Below are positions 51,189 through 59,074 of a DNA stretch of 64,000 nucleotides, piece by piece. This DNA is from G965267185 sp965267185 (GTDB lineage Bacteria > Pseudomonadota > Alphaproteobacteria > UBA6615). The notes below the pieces were generated by a model. That model was given only the letters and a program-made list of their open reading frames with translations, was not told the origin of the DNA and did no database searches. Positions within the stretch are counted from its first letter, which is position 1. The number at the start of each line of letters is the position of its first letter. Both the position numbers and the translations under genes were made by a program. The stretch covers positions 1,550,001-1,614,000 of the forward strand of contig OZ253937.1 of assembly GCA_965267185.1 (NCBI GenBank), given 5' to 3'.

Positions 51189-52058
51189 ATGGGAGTCGTT
51201 ACCGATATTATTCTGCCGATTGCGCTGGCATTTATCATGTTTGCGCTCGGCCTCGGTCTAACGTTCGACGACTTCGCACGCGTCGCGACGCGTCCGCGCG
51301 ATTTCATCGTCGGCGCGCTGTCGCAGATTGTGCTGCTGCCCGTGGTGGCGTTCCTGCTGGTCAGCGTCTGGCCGCTGCCGCCCGAACTTGCGCTTGGAGT
51401 GATGATCATCGCCGCCGCACCGGGCGGCGTGACCTCTAACTTGCTCACGGCGTTCGGGCGCGGCGACGTGGCGCTGTCGATTTCGCTGACGGCGGTGATC
51501 AGCTTGCTCAGCGTCCTTACCATCCCGTTTATCGTGGTGTTTTCCTATGCGCGGTTGGTCGGTGGCGATGCCGGTGCAGATGTTTCGGTCACCTCGACGG
51601 CAATCAGCGTGTTTGTCATCGTCACCCTGCCGGTACTGCTCGGCCTCATCGTGCGCCGCCTGGCAGAGGGTTTCGCCACCCGATTCGAGCCGTCGGCCCG
51701 CACGATTTCCGGCTTGCTGTTCGTTCTCGTTCTAGCCGGCGCCATTCTTCAGGAGCGGAACAACATCGTCGACTACGTCGCACAAGCTGGATTAGTCACC
51801 CTGGTGCTGAACGTGCTGATGATGGCGCTGGCCTATTTTGTTGCCCGCCTCTTCGCGTCAGGCCTGCGCCAGCGCATCGCGATCTCCCTCGAGTGCGGCC
51901 TGCAAAACGGCACACTTGCCATCGCCGTCGCCACCTTGCTGTTCGGCGGCGGCCTCGCAGTGGTACCGGCGGCGACCTATAGCCTCATCATGCTCGCCAC
52001 GGCGCTGATCTTCATCGCCTTCCTGCGGCGCAGCGTTCCGGCGGCGCAGGCAATTTAG
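51189..52058 (+). CDS. Bile acid:sodium symporter family (BASS) transporter
   Basis: The protein has 289 residues and about nine membrane helices. LGLTFDDFARV, AAAPGGVTSNLLTAFGRGDVALS and CGLQNGTLAIAVATLLFGG are the two half-sites of the BASS fold. It would import an organic anion with sodium. A GAGGGGG box precedes the ATG. Confidence 0.87.
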   Translation: MGVVTDIILPIALAFIMFALGLGLTFDDFARVATRPRDFIVGALSQIVLLPVVAFLLVSVWPLPPELALGVMIIAAAPGGVTSNLLTAFGRGDVALSISLTAVISLLSVLTIPFIVVFSYARLVGGDAGADVSVTSTAISVFVIVTLPVLLGLIVRRLAEGFATRFEPSARTISGLLFVLVLAGAILQERNNIVDYVAQAGLVTLVLNVLMMALAYFVARLFASGLRQRIAISLECGLQNGTLAIAVATLLFGGGLAVVPAATYSLIMLATALIFIAFLRRSVPAAQAI

Positions 52059-52155
52059 GCCACAACGCCAGCCGATTTGTCAGGCGACCTCGCTCGTATG
52101 GTCAGGGCTCTTTAGGTACCCGGCGACATAACCGACGATGATACCCCTTCGCGAC

Positions 52156-52183
52156 CTCGGCGCGGCGATATAGTCGCGCCGAG
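52156..52183. terminator. Hairpin downstream of the BASS gene
   Basis: CTCGGCGCG and CGCGCCGAG form a perfect 9-bp stem over a 10-base loop, about 100 bases after the BASS stop. The tail ATTTCC holds only a short T-run, so termination is possible but not certain. Confidence 0.4.
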
Positions 52184-52234
52184 ATTTCCGCGATAGCGCG
52201 CTGTTGCCGTGGAAGCATGTTGCCGGGAGCGCGG

Positions 52235-52591
52235 ATGGTTACCGAGTTTCGAAGGTTGGTGTTTTCGCCCCAAGAGCTGCAGAGCGCGGTTGGTATCTTC
52301 AATGCCGAAAAAGTCTCGAAACTGCCGCAGGGTAAAATCGTAGATCTGGTCGTCATCGCCGAGCCAAAATTGGGCGCGCGTGTGCAGGTAAATATGTCCG
52401 CCGACACCGATGACCTGGAGGTTTCCCTCGATGCGGCTTATCTCGGCGCCGCCATGCTCTATCAATGCATGCGGGATCGGATCCCTATTCCAAAAGCGCC
52501 AAAGAAGACGGTGGAGCAGGATGGAGACGGGCTTGCGCTTGTGTTCTCGGTTCAACCCGAGGGCCCGGCAGCGCCGCCTTCGGAAACGTAG
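52235..52591 (+). CDS. Conserved-looking hypothetical protein
   Basis: The protein has 118 residues. It opens MVTEFRRLVFSPQELQSAVG and continues with PKLGARVQVNMSADTDDLEVSL and the helix LGAAMLYQCMRDRIPIPKAPK. I have the impression of a conserved alphaproteobacterial family of small proteins, but I cannot name it. No membrane segment is seen. GGGAGCGCGG lies before the ATG at 52235. It is convergent with the threonine-dehydratase-like gene. Confidence 0.65.
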   Translation: MVTEFRRLVFSPQELQSAVGIFNAEKVSKLPQGKIVDLVVIAEPKLGARVQVNMSADTDDLEVSLDAAYLGAAMLYQCMRDRIPIPKAPKKTVEQDGDGLALVFSVQPEGPAAPPSET

Positions 52592-52639
52592 CGCAGCAAA
52601 GCTTTAACCAAGCGCCTCCGAGAACCGCACGCGCAGCGT

Positions 52640-53602
52640 CTACACTGCCGGCAGTCCCGCCGTCCCGGTACCGCAGACGATGGCGGCCATGGTTTGGTCG
52701 TCGGGCGCAGCGGCCTTGCCGGTTTTGATCGCCGCGACGGCCGCCGCGCCCGCCAGTTCGACCGACTGACCCATCTCGAACCAGAGCCATTCGGCGGCGG
52801 CGTGCATCTCGTCGTCGCTGACCAAAACGATATCGTCGACGTGCTTGTCGATGATTGCCAGGTTGAGGTCGGCGCTGCGCCGCGGCGCCAAGGTATTGGC
52901 GCCGGTCTCGATGGCATCGAGCGTTACCAGTCCGCCGGCTTCGGTACTGCTCGACAGGGTCGGCGCACCTACCGGCTCGACACCGATGACCTTGACCTCG
53001 GGCTTAATGGCCTTGGCCGCCAATGCCACACCGGCGATCAGCCCGCCACCGCCGATACCGGCGACAATCACATCGATACCAGGCGACTGCTTCAACATTT
53101 CCATCGCGATGGTGCCCTGCCCCGCGATCACTGCGGGATCGGCGAAGGGGTGAATATAGGTAAGCCCGTCCCGCTCGGCCCGCGCCAGCGCGGCCCTCTC
53201 CGCGTCGTCCCAGACAGCACCTTCAACCACCACTTCCGCGCCCCAGCCCCTAATCTTCTCCGCCTTATCCGCCGGCGTGTTGTGCGGCAGATAGATGACT
53301 GCCGGACAGCCCGAAGCGAACGCCGCATAGGCCACCGCAAGACCGTGATTGCCGCCCGACGCGGTAATCACACCTCGCGCCAGCGCAGCGTCATCGAGCT
53401 GCAGGATCGCGTTATTGGCGCCGCGCACCTTGAAAGCACCGGTAACCTGTAGGCATTCCAGCTTCAGCATTGTCGGGCCGGGCCGCAACGGATCGCGGAT
53501 ATAGCGGGTGCGCAAGCACGGCGTACGGCGGACCCGGCCGCTGATGCGCTCGGCGGCCGCCTCGACGTCGGCCAGGGTGATGCTATCTGCTAAAGCGTTC
53601 AT
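52640..53602 (-). CDS. Pyridoxal-phosphate threonine/serine dehydratase family protein
   Basis: The protein has 320 residues. The PLP lysine is in LQVTGAFKVRGANNAI near residue 58, and GIGGGGLIAGVALAAK is the phosphate-binding loop near residue 180. ASGGNHGLAVAYAAF is the usual asparagine loop. There is no C-terminal ACT domain, so it is the short, catabolic-type form. It could act as threonine or serine dehydratase, serine racemase or a relative with another hydroxyamino acid. The start at 53602 rather than 53611 is a judgement. Confidence 0.85.
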   Translation of the reverse strand: MNALADSITLADVEAAAERISGRVRRTPCLRTRYIRDPLRPGPTMLKLECLQVTGAFKVRGANNAILQLDDAALARGVITASGGNHGLAVAYAAFASGCPAVIYLPHNTPADKAEKIRGWGAEVVVEGAVWDDAERAALARAERDGLTYIHPFADPAVIAGQGTIAMEMLKQSPGIDVIVAGIGGGGLIAGVALAAKAIKPEVKVIGVEPVGAPTLSSSTEAGGLVTLDAIETGANTLAPRRSADLNLAIIDKHVDDIVLVSDDEMHAAAEWLWFEMGQSVELAGAAAVAAIKTGKAAAPDDQTMAAIVCGTGTAGLPAV

Positions 53603-53646
53603 GGGGCACACTCAAAGATGGGGGGAACGGGCTGGGCTTACGCCAT

Positions 53647-53952
53647 CTAATCTTCGGGCTCGGTTGAGAAAAACAAGGGGTAGCCGGCACGGCGGCCAAG
53701 ATCGGTCGCTTCCTTGGCCTTGGTTTCGGCAACGTCCTTGGTATAGACGGCGACCACGCAGGCGCCGCGGGTGTGCGCCGTCATCATCACGCGGTGGGCC
53801 TGGTCGTCGCTCATGGCGAACACCGAGCGCAGAACCTTCACGACGAACTCCCGCGGGGTATAGTCGTCGTTCAACAGCATGACTTTGTAGAGCCGCGGCC
53901 GCTCTGTCTTCGGCTTGACCTTGGTTTTCTTCTTGGTGTCGATCTCACTCAC
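53647..53952 (-). CDS. clpS: ATP-dependent Clp protease adaptor ClpS
   Basis: The protein has 101 residues. The basic N-terminal tail (TKKKTKVKPKTERPRLYKV) is followed by the ClpS core: LLNDDYTPREFVVKVL with the N-degron pocket Asn-Asp and ARG-containing AHTRGACVVAVYTKDVAETK. It delivers N-end-rule substrates to ClpAP. The start is a GTG at 53952. clpA is not seen in the window. Confidence 0.93.
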   Translation of the reverse strand: MSEIDTKKKTKVKPKTERPRLYKVMLLNDDYTPREFVVKVLRSVFAMSDDQAHRVMMTAHTRGACVVAVYTKDVAETKAKEATDLGRRAGYPLFFSTEPED

Positions 53953-53972
53953 GGGGATCGCCCGGCCGTGCC

Positions 53973-54389
53973 TTATTCAGCTTCGCAGTTGATCATCCAG
54001 TTAACGCCGAACCGGTCGCGGCACATGCCGAAATAAGCCCCCCAGAACGTATTCTGCATCGGCATTCCCACATCGCCGCCCTCGCTCAGTTTACCGAACA
54101 GCTCGTCGCCTTGCGCTTTGCTGTCACGCTCGATGGAAAGGGAGAAATTGGTGCCGACGATCACCGGGCCGCCGAACCCCTCGGCGATATCGCTGCCCAT
54201 TAGGATCGACGAGCCAATCGGTAGCGACATATGCATGATCTTGTCCTTGTCGGCGTCCTTGACCGGCAGGTCGGGCGGCGCGTCGGCGAAGGTCATGAGC
54301 TCGTCGAATTCGCCGCCGAATACCGACTTATAGAAGTCAAAGGCCTCGCGGCAATTGCCGTCGAAGGTGAGATAGGTATTTAAGGACAT
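53973..54389 (-). CDS. PhnB-like VOC family protein
   Basis: The protein has 138 residues. MSLNTYLTFDGNCREAFDFYKSVFGGEF is characteristic of the PhnB/3-demethylubiquinone-methyltransferase-like VOC group, and WGAYFGMCRDRFGVNWMINCE is the usual C-terminal strand. The function of most members is unknown. It lies 20 bases before clpS on the same strand. Confidence 0.87.
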   Translation of the reverse strand: MSLNTYLTFDGNCREAFDFYKSVFGGEFDELMTFADAPPDLPVKDADKDKIMHMSLPIGSSILMGSDIAEGFGGPVIVGTNFSLSIERDSKAQGDELFGKLSEGGDVGMPMQNTFWGAYFGMCRDRFGVNWMINCEAE

Positions 54390-54461
54390 TCAATCCTCCT
54401 AAACCGTTACGTTTTGATACTATCGCACACGCCAGGCACCCCTAATATAAGGCGCATGCGA

Positions 54462-55223
54462 ATGGACAAAAGCATCGACTTCGACCAAGTCGCCGATCTT
54501 TATGACGTTTATGTGCGCAGCGACGCCGACATTGGATTCTGGGTGGAAGAGGCATCCTCGGTAAAAGGCGACGTTCTCGAGTTGATGTGCGGCAGTGGCC
54601 GCATTGGGCATCGCCTCATCGGCGAGGGCACAACCTACACAGGGGTCGATTACTCACAGAAGTTATTGGACCGGTTTCAGGACAAACTCACCGCTGATGG
54701 CCAGGAAGCCAACCTGGTACACGCCGACGCGCGGTCGTTCTCGTTACCGCAATCCTTCGATTTCATTTTCATCGGCTTTCATTCGCTTTCCGAGGTGCTC
54801 GGAAGGGAAGAAAGATTGCGCTTGTTGGAGCACGCCCGCAACCACCTGAAACCATCGGGGCGCTTCACATTTTCGCTCCAGAACCCCGACATCCGAAAGC
54901 TCAGCCTCGACGGCGAACCAAGCCAGCCGATGGTCGTCGATTTCGACGACGGAGAGCGCTCGTTGGAATTTATCACTCAATTGAACCCGCCATCGCCGAA
55001 AGGGCGGGTTCACGGCACGCAGCACTATCAGATCAAAGACCGGCAGGGGCATACAATCGAACAGCGTGAGCTCGAGATTCAGTTCGATCTCATTGAGAAA
55101 TGGGAAGCCGAAGAATTGATCTCACGCGCCGGATTACGCATCGAGCGCCTATGGGGCAACTACGACCGCACGGCATTTCTCCAGACGAGCCCTTTCATGA
55201 TCTATCGGTGTAGCGCGAGCTAA
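54462..55223 (+). CDS. Class I SAM-dependent methyltransferase
   Basis: The protein has 253 residues. The SAM-binding motif I is DVLELMCGSGRIGHRL near residue 45; an acidic residue in TYTGVDYSQKLLDRF and DARSFSLPQSFDFIFIGFHS are motifs II and III. The target is unknown. The ATG at 54462 has AAGG 9 bases upstream. Confidence 0.85.
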   Translation: MDKSIDFDQVADLYDVYVRSDADIGFWVEEASSVKGDVLELMCGSGRIGHRLIGEGTTYTGVDYSQKLLDRFQDKLTADGQEANLVHADARSFSLPQSFDFIFIGFHSLSEVLGREERLRLLEHARNHLKPSGRFTFSLQNPDIRKLSLDGEPSQPMVVDFDDGERSLEFITQLNPPSPKGRVHGTQHYQIKDRQGHTIEQRELEIQFDLIEKWEAEELISRAGLRIERLWGNYDRTAFLQTSPFMIYRCSAS

Positions 55224-55231
55224 GACCACCG

Positions 55232-55612
55232 TTACTCCAGATAGGCCTTGAGCGGCTCCCAGTACATTTTATGCCAGCCGCCTTCGAGATGCGCCTCGGT
55301 GCCTTCGGGGAATCCGGTGTGTTCCAGGCTAAGCGTCGACGTAGCGCCCGCTTCGGCGATTTCAAATTTCACGATGGAATAGGCGCCCTCGGGCCACGGG
55401 CCGGCACGCCAGGCCTGAACGATTCGCTTGTTGGGATCGAGTTCGATATGGCGGCCGACGATTTGTCCGCCGAAACACGAAAACGCGCCGCCCTCAACTT
55501 GGGCGATTTCCGCCGGCGCACCGGTGACTTGGCCGAACTCATCGGCAGACAACAATGCGCTGTAAATCCGTTCCGGGCTGGCTTTGATTTTGATCGTTTG
55601 ATGGATCGCCAT
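55232..55612 (-). CDS. SRPBCC/AHSA1-domain protein
   Basis: The protein has 126 residues. It shows IHQTIKIKASPERIYSALLSADEFG and RIVQAWRAGPWPEGAYSIV, then HTGFPEGTEAHLEGGWHKMYWEPL: the START-like fold of the AHSA1 group. It probably binds a small hydrophobic ligand. GGAGGAGGG lies 7 bases before the ATG at 55612. It is divergent from the ArsR-type gene and shares with it the palindrome at 55652. Confidence 0.85.
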   Translation of the reverse strand: MAIHQTIKIKASPERIYSALLSADEFGQVTGAPAEIAQVEGGAFSCFGGQIVGRHIELDPNKRIVQAWRAGPWPEGAYSIVKFEIAEAGATSTLSLEHTGFPEGTEAHLEGGWHKMYWEPLKAYLE

Positions 55613-55651
55613 TTGCGAACCCTCCTCCTGGTTCCCGGCAATGCCGGTTTG

Positions 55652-55679
55652 TAATATTATACCATATGGTATAATATTA
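55652..55679. promoter_or_regulatory. Perfect 28-bp palindromic operator over divergent promoters
   Basis: The sequence from 55652 to 55679 reads the same on both strands: TAATATTATACCAT and its exact complement. It is far more AT-rich than the surroundings. TATAAT occurs in each direction (55670-55675 on the plus strand, 55661-55656 on the minus strand), so each promoter's -10 box lies inside the site. The plus-strand -10 box is only 9 bases from the ArsR-type ATG, which predicts a leaderless or nearly leaderless mRNA. A dimeric ArsR-family regulator is likely to bind here and repress both genes. Confidence 0.85.
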
Positions 55680-55684
55680 GTGAC

Positions 55685-56044
55685 ATGATCACAAGGACAG
55701 TCTCCCCAGGACCTTCTCGCGAGGAACATCTCGACCTGGTGTTCCGCGCGCTGGGCAGCCAAACCCGCCGTGAACTGCTGTCGCGGCTGGCCACCGGTTC
55801 CGCGATGGTTACCGAGCTGGCCAAGCATTTCGACATGACATTAGCTGCGGTTGGTAAACACCTGAGAGTTTTAGAAAAAGCGGGATTGGTGAATCGCACG
55901 ATTAACGGGCGAATTCACCACTGCGCCCTCGACGCTTTGCCGCTACGCGACGCCGACGACTGGCTGGCGGCGTATCAGAAATTCTGGGATGGCACCCTCG
56001 ATTCCCTGGTCGATTACGTTCAGAACGACAGCCGCGAAAACTAA
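55685..56044 (+). CDS. ArsR-family winged-helix transcriptional regulator
   Basis: The protein has 119 residues. The fold shows FRALGSQTRRELLSRLATGSA, the recognition part VTELAKHFDMTLAAVGKHLRVLEKAGLV and the wing RTINGRIHHCALD. No metal-binding cysteine pair (CxC) is present, so it is of the metal-independent type that often pairs with AHSA1-domain genes. It has no room for a ribosome binding site after the predicted start of transcription. The downstream AHSA1 gene starts 20 bases after its stop. Confidence 0.9.
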   Translation: MITRTVSPGPSREEHLDLVFRALGSQTRRELLSRLATGSAMVTELAKHFDMTLAAVGKHLRVLEKAGLVNRTINGRIHHCALDALPLRDADDWLAAYQKFWDGTLDSLVDYVQNDSREN

Positions 56045-56063
56045 GGTCGCGGACGGATTGGAT

Positions 56064-56522
56064 ATGACCGACCAGACCCGCTCGACAAGTTTGGAAAGCT
56101 TGCGCCTGGAGCGGTTCGTGCCAGCGTCCCCGGAACGGGTCTTTCGGGCCTGGACAACTCCCGAGGAACTCAAAAGATGGTGGGGTCCCGCAAACGTCCG
56201 ATGTCTCTCGGCGGAGGTCGACTTACGCGTCGGCGGCGGCTACCGGATCGAAAACCAACTCCCCGACGGGAAAGTTCTGTGGATCGCTGGCGAATTCGAG
56301 AAGATCGAGCGGCCCCATCTACTCATCTACACCTGGACCGTTGAAACCGGCGGCCCGTCGGTGGAGCGGGTCACGGCCCGGTTCGACACGCACGATCAAG
56401 GAACCATGGTCACCCTAGACCACGAGCGTATCGAAACGCCGACGCTGCGCGACCAGCACCGGGCGGGCTGGCTGGGCTGCCTGGACGGCTTGATGGAATT
56501 CCTGAGCGCCGTGGAGGACTAA
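56064..56522 (+). CDS. SRPBCC/AHSA1-domain protein
   Basis: The protein has 152 residues. LRLERFVPASPERVFRAWTTPEEL and RWWGPANVRC, then GGGYRIENQLPDGK and AGWLGCLDGLMEFL, mark an AHSA1-type START-like domain. It is longer than the homologue at 55232 and belongs to the same ArsR-AHSA1 regulatory module. The last 4 bases overlap the convergent RTX gene. Confidence 0.87.
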   Translation: MTDQTRSTSLESLRLERFVPASPERVFRAWTTPEELKRWWGPANVRCLSAEVDLRVGGGYRIENQLPDGKVLWIAGEFEKIERPHLLIYTWTVETGGPSVERVTARFDTHDQGTMVTLDHERIETPTLRDQHRAGWLGCLDGLMEFLSAVED

Positions 56523-58312
56523 ACGAGGATGTTGCCGTTAACCGCAACGTCGGTGGCAACGTTCAAAGTCGCCGCGCCCTGGGTGTACACCTGATACCCG
56601 TCGACGACACCAGCATCGGTCCATCCGGTTCCGGCATCGAGGCTATCGTTCGCACCGCCCTCGACCGTCAGCGTGTTGCTGCGGGACATGTCCAGCACAT
56701 CGTCGACCGTGAGCGTCAGATCGTTGGCTTGCCCATCGGTGGCCAGGTCGACTTTCTCCATGTGGCGGATCCGCCCCTCGAACGAGGTCAGGTCAATATC
56801 GCCGCCGCGGGCCTGCAGCGTATCGGTGCCCCAACCGCCGTGGATGCTCACATCGTTGGCATCGAAAACGAAGGTGTCGTCGCCGGAGTCGCCGCGCAGC
56901 GTATCGGCACCAAAACCGCCATCGATGAAGTCGTCGTCGCGGCCGCCACGGATATTGTCGTCGCCGGCGCCACCACGCAGCGTGTCGTCGCCGTGACTGC
57001 CCCGCAGGGTGTCGTCACCTACGCTGCCGTCCATCCAGTCATCACCGCGGCCACCGTTCAGGTAGTCGTCGCCCGACCCGGCAAAGAGCCGGTCGTCGCC
57101 ATGGCCGCCCCACATCCTATCGTCGCCCGCACCGGCCAACAGGAAATCGTTGCCATGGCCACCGTTCAACACATCGTCGCCGGCGCCATCCCAAATCCAG
57201 TCATTGCCGTGGCCGCCGTGCGATTTGTCGTCGCCGTTTCCGCCCAACAGCCAGTCGTTGCCGCTGCCGCCCTTCAGCTTGTCGTCACCGTTGCCACCCA
57301 GCAGAACGTCGTTGCCATGGTCGCCCTTAAGAAGGTCGTCGCCCGATCCGCCGATCAGCCAATCGGCATCCGAACCGCCACGCAACGTGTCGTCGCCCGA
57401 ACCGCCGTTCAGGAAATCCCGGCCATGACCGCCCGACATGTTATCGTCACCGGCACCGCCGTTAAGCGTATCATTGCCCGCGTCGCCCCGCAGCCGATCG
57501 TCACCGGCGTCGCCGTCAAGACGGTCGTTGCCATGACCCCCCTTTAGATTGTCGTCGCCTTCACCGCCGAAGAGACGGTCATCGCCGTGCCCACCCCGCA
57601 GATGGTCGTCGCCCCCCTCGCCGCGCAACAGATCGTCGCCGTGACCACCCTTCAGCGAGTCTGCGCCATCGTCGGCGATCAGCGTATCGTCGCCGCCGCG
57701 ACCTTTGATGAGGTCGTTATCCTCCGTGCCAACCAGCACATCGTCGTCGTTGGTGCCCTTGATTTTGTTAACGACGGGTTCGGCGTTTTCCGTGACAACG
57801 GCCGGCGCCGTCTTGGCCACGCTGGTCGCCGGCGCGTCGTTCTGCTCGATGCGGTTAACATTGTTGTCGCGGCCGCCCCTCGAACCGCCACCAAAACCTT
57901 TGAATCCGGCCCCGATGCCGAGGGTCGAGAACACAAAATCTTCTATCGCCTCGGAACCGGACTCGTTTTCGCCAGCCTTGGCCAGTGCATTAAAGAACCG
58001 AGCGATCGACGAGTTCGACAACGCGGCCTCAAAGCCCGACGAGGCGTCACCAAGCGCGTCCTGGATCTTCTGCCCCAGGGGCTCGCCGCTGCCCGGCAGG
58101 ATTTGCTCAAGCAACAGGGGAAGCGTTCCCTCGGCCAAAGCGATCTGAATGAGTTCCTCATCGATAACAACCGGCTCTTCAGCCTGCTCGTTGCCGCCCT
58201 GCGCCCCAGCCAGATCGTTGTTGGGATTATCGTTACCCGGAAGCTCCGCGGCCGGATCGGCGGCGGCGATTTGTTGCTCTTCTGGGTTCTCAGTGTTGAG
58301 GCGATCAGTCAT
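56519..58312 (-). CDS. RTX-repeat calcium-binding protein, probable type I secretion substrate
   Basis: The protein has 597 residues. Residues 1-185 are acidic and low in complexity with a helical stretch (LLLEQILPGSGEPLGQKIQDAL). Residues 185-485 are about 30 glycine-aspartate nonapeptides, many with a regular GGHGDD or GGHGND variant, expected to fold as a beta-roll binding calcium. The last 110 residues, with HMEKVDLATDGQANDLTLTVDDVLDMS, resemble the C-terminal segment recognised by type I secretion. No ABC/HlyD/TolC genes are seen nearby. A long AT-rich upstream region suggests it is strongly and specially regulated. Confidence 0.87.
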   Translation of the reverse strand: MTDRLNTENPEEQQIAAADPAAELPGNDNPNNDLAGAQGGNEQAEEPVVIDEELIQIALAEGTLPLLLEQILPGSGEPLGQKIQDALGDASSGFEAALSNSSIARFFNALAKAGENESGSEAIEDFVFSTLGIGAGFKGFGGGSRGGRDNNVNRIEQNDAPATSVAKTAPAVVTENAEPVVNKIKGTNDDDVLVGTEDNDLIKGRGGDDTLIADDGADSLKGGHGDDLLRGEGGDDHLRGGHGDDRLFGGEGDDNLKGGHGNDRLDGDAGDDRLRGDAGNDTLNGGAGDDNMSGGHGRDFLNGGSGDDTLRGGSDADWLIGGSGDDLLKGDHGNDVLLGGNGDDKLKGGSGNDWLLGGNGDDKSHGGHGNDWIWDGAGDDVLNGGHGNDFLLAGAGDDRMWGGHGDDRLFAGSGDDYLNGGRGDDWMDGSVGDDTLRGSHGDDTLRGGAGDDNIRGGRDDDFIDGGFGADTLRGDSGDDTFVFDANDVSIHGGWGTDTLQARGGDIDLTSFEGRIRHMEKVDLATDGQANDLTLTVDDVLDMSRSNTLTVEGGANDSLDAGTGWTDAGVVDGYQVYTQGAATLNVATDVAVNGNILV

Positions 58313-58620
58313 CTACGACGTGCAGTCCCATGCGGTTGTTAACGAGTTAGTAAGAAGACAGTAACGTATTGTTAGGGAAATTGAAATGAATTATTAAATC
58401 AATTGAATAAAATGCAATCTATTAGCAATAATAGAAAGTAAATAACGTATTTTATCTTTAACTATTTATTATAGTCAATGAGTGGGTATTTCGGCACCGT
58501 ATCGCCGGCATGGCTGTCCCTGTGCCGCGACTTTTGGCCTCTCTCCCTGCCGATAACCGGCTGTGCTAATCAGGCAGGGTTAATGGCACGAAGTTGCTAA
58601 AGAGCCAGAGGCGCTAAGCG
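58313..58620. other. AT-rich intergenic region upstream of the RTX gene
   Basis: About 120 bases around 58370-58490 are made mostly of A and T, in a GC-rich window. They hold several short TTAAAT/TTGAAT and TATTAT-like words on the minus strand but no clear gene. It probably contains the promoter of the RTX gene and is a candidate for nucleoid-protein silencing. Confidence 0.5.
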
Positions 58621-59022
58621 ATGATCCGATGCATGCCCGTTCTGCAAGTCTCCGACGTTAACCAAAGCCAGGCGTTCTACTGCGACAAGCTAGGGTTCCA
58701 GTCCAACGGCACCTGGGGCGACGGCCCCGAGTTTTGTATCGTCCAACGCGGGCGTGTGACGATCGCTCTGGATAAGTCGCGCGAGGGGCCGATCCCCAAC
58801 AATCAGTACTGGGCGGCCTATATATATGTCGAAGACGCCGACCGGTTGTGTGAGGAGATGCGCGGCAACGGCGTGGAGATCGTGCGGGGGCCCGAGGATA
58901 CGTTTTACGGGTCGCGCGACTTCGACATCCGCGACCCCGACGGACACCTGCTGGCGTTCGGGCACGACCTGGAACCGGACGAAACCGAGCCCGGCCTGAC
59001 GGCAACGACGGATAACGCCTAA
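58621..59022 (+). CDS. VOC family (glyoxalase/bleomycin-resistance type) protein
   Basis: The protein has 133 residues. VSDVNQSQAFYCDKLGFQ opens the first VOC unit, and DIRDPDGHLLAFGHDLE holds the His and Glu strand near residue 110. It resembles bleomycin-resistance-like members. AGAGGCG lies before the ATG. A terminator follows the stop. Confidence 0.87.
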   Translation: MIRCMPVLQVSDVNQSQAFYCDKLGFQSNGTWGDGPEFCIVQRGRVTIALDKSREGPIPNNQYWAAYIYVEDADRLCEEMRGNGVEIVRGPEDTFYGSRDFDIRDPDGHLLAFGHDLEPDETEPGLTATTDNA

Positions 59023-59025
59023 AAG

Positions 59026-59052
59026 AAAACCCCGGCGACCCGCCGGGGTTTT
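59026..59052. terminator. Bidirectional intrinsic terminator
   Basis: CCCCGGCG and CGCCGGGG form an 8-bp stem over a 3-base loop, flanked by AAAA and TTTT. It lies between the convergent VOC and NCS2 permease genes and can end both. Confidence 0.88.
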
Positions 59053-59074
59053 CAACTTTCAGAAGGTGCCGAGA

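Noticed and set aside
52102..52555. Minus-strand frames opposite the hypothetical gene at 52235
   Set aside because: The plus-strand frame has a ribosome binding site and looks like a real soluble protein; the minus frames are low in structure and lack start signals.
56729..57547. Long plus-strand reading frame rich in Val and Ala opposite the RTX gene
   Set aside because: It is the mirror of the glycine-aspartate repeats on the other strand, which have codons and motifs of a true RTX protein.
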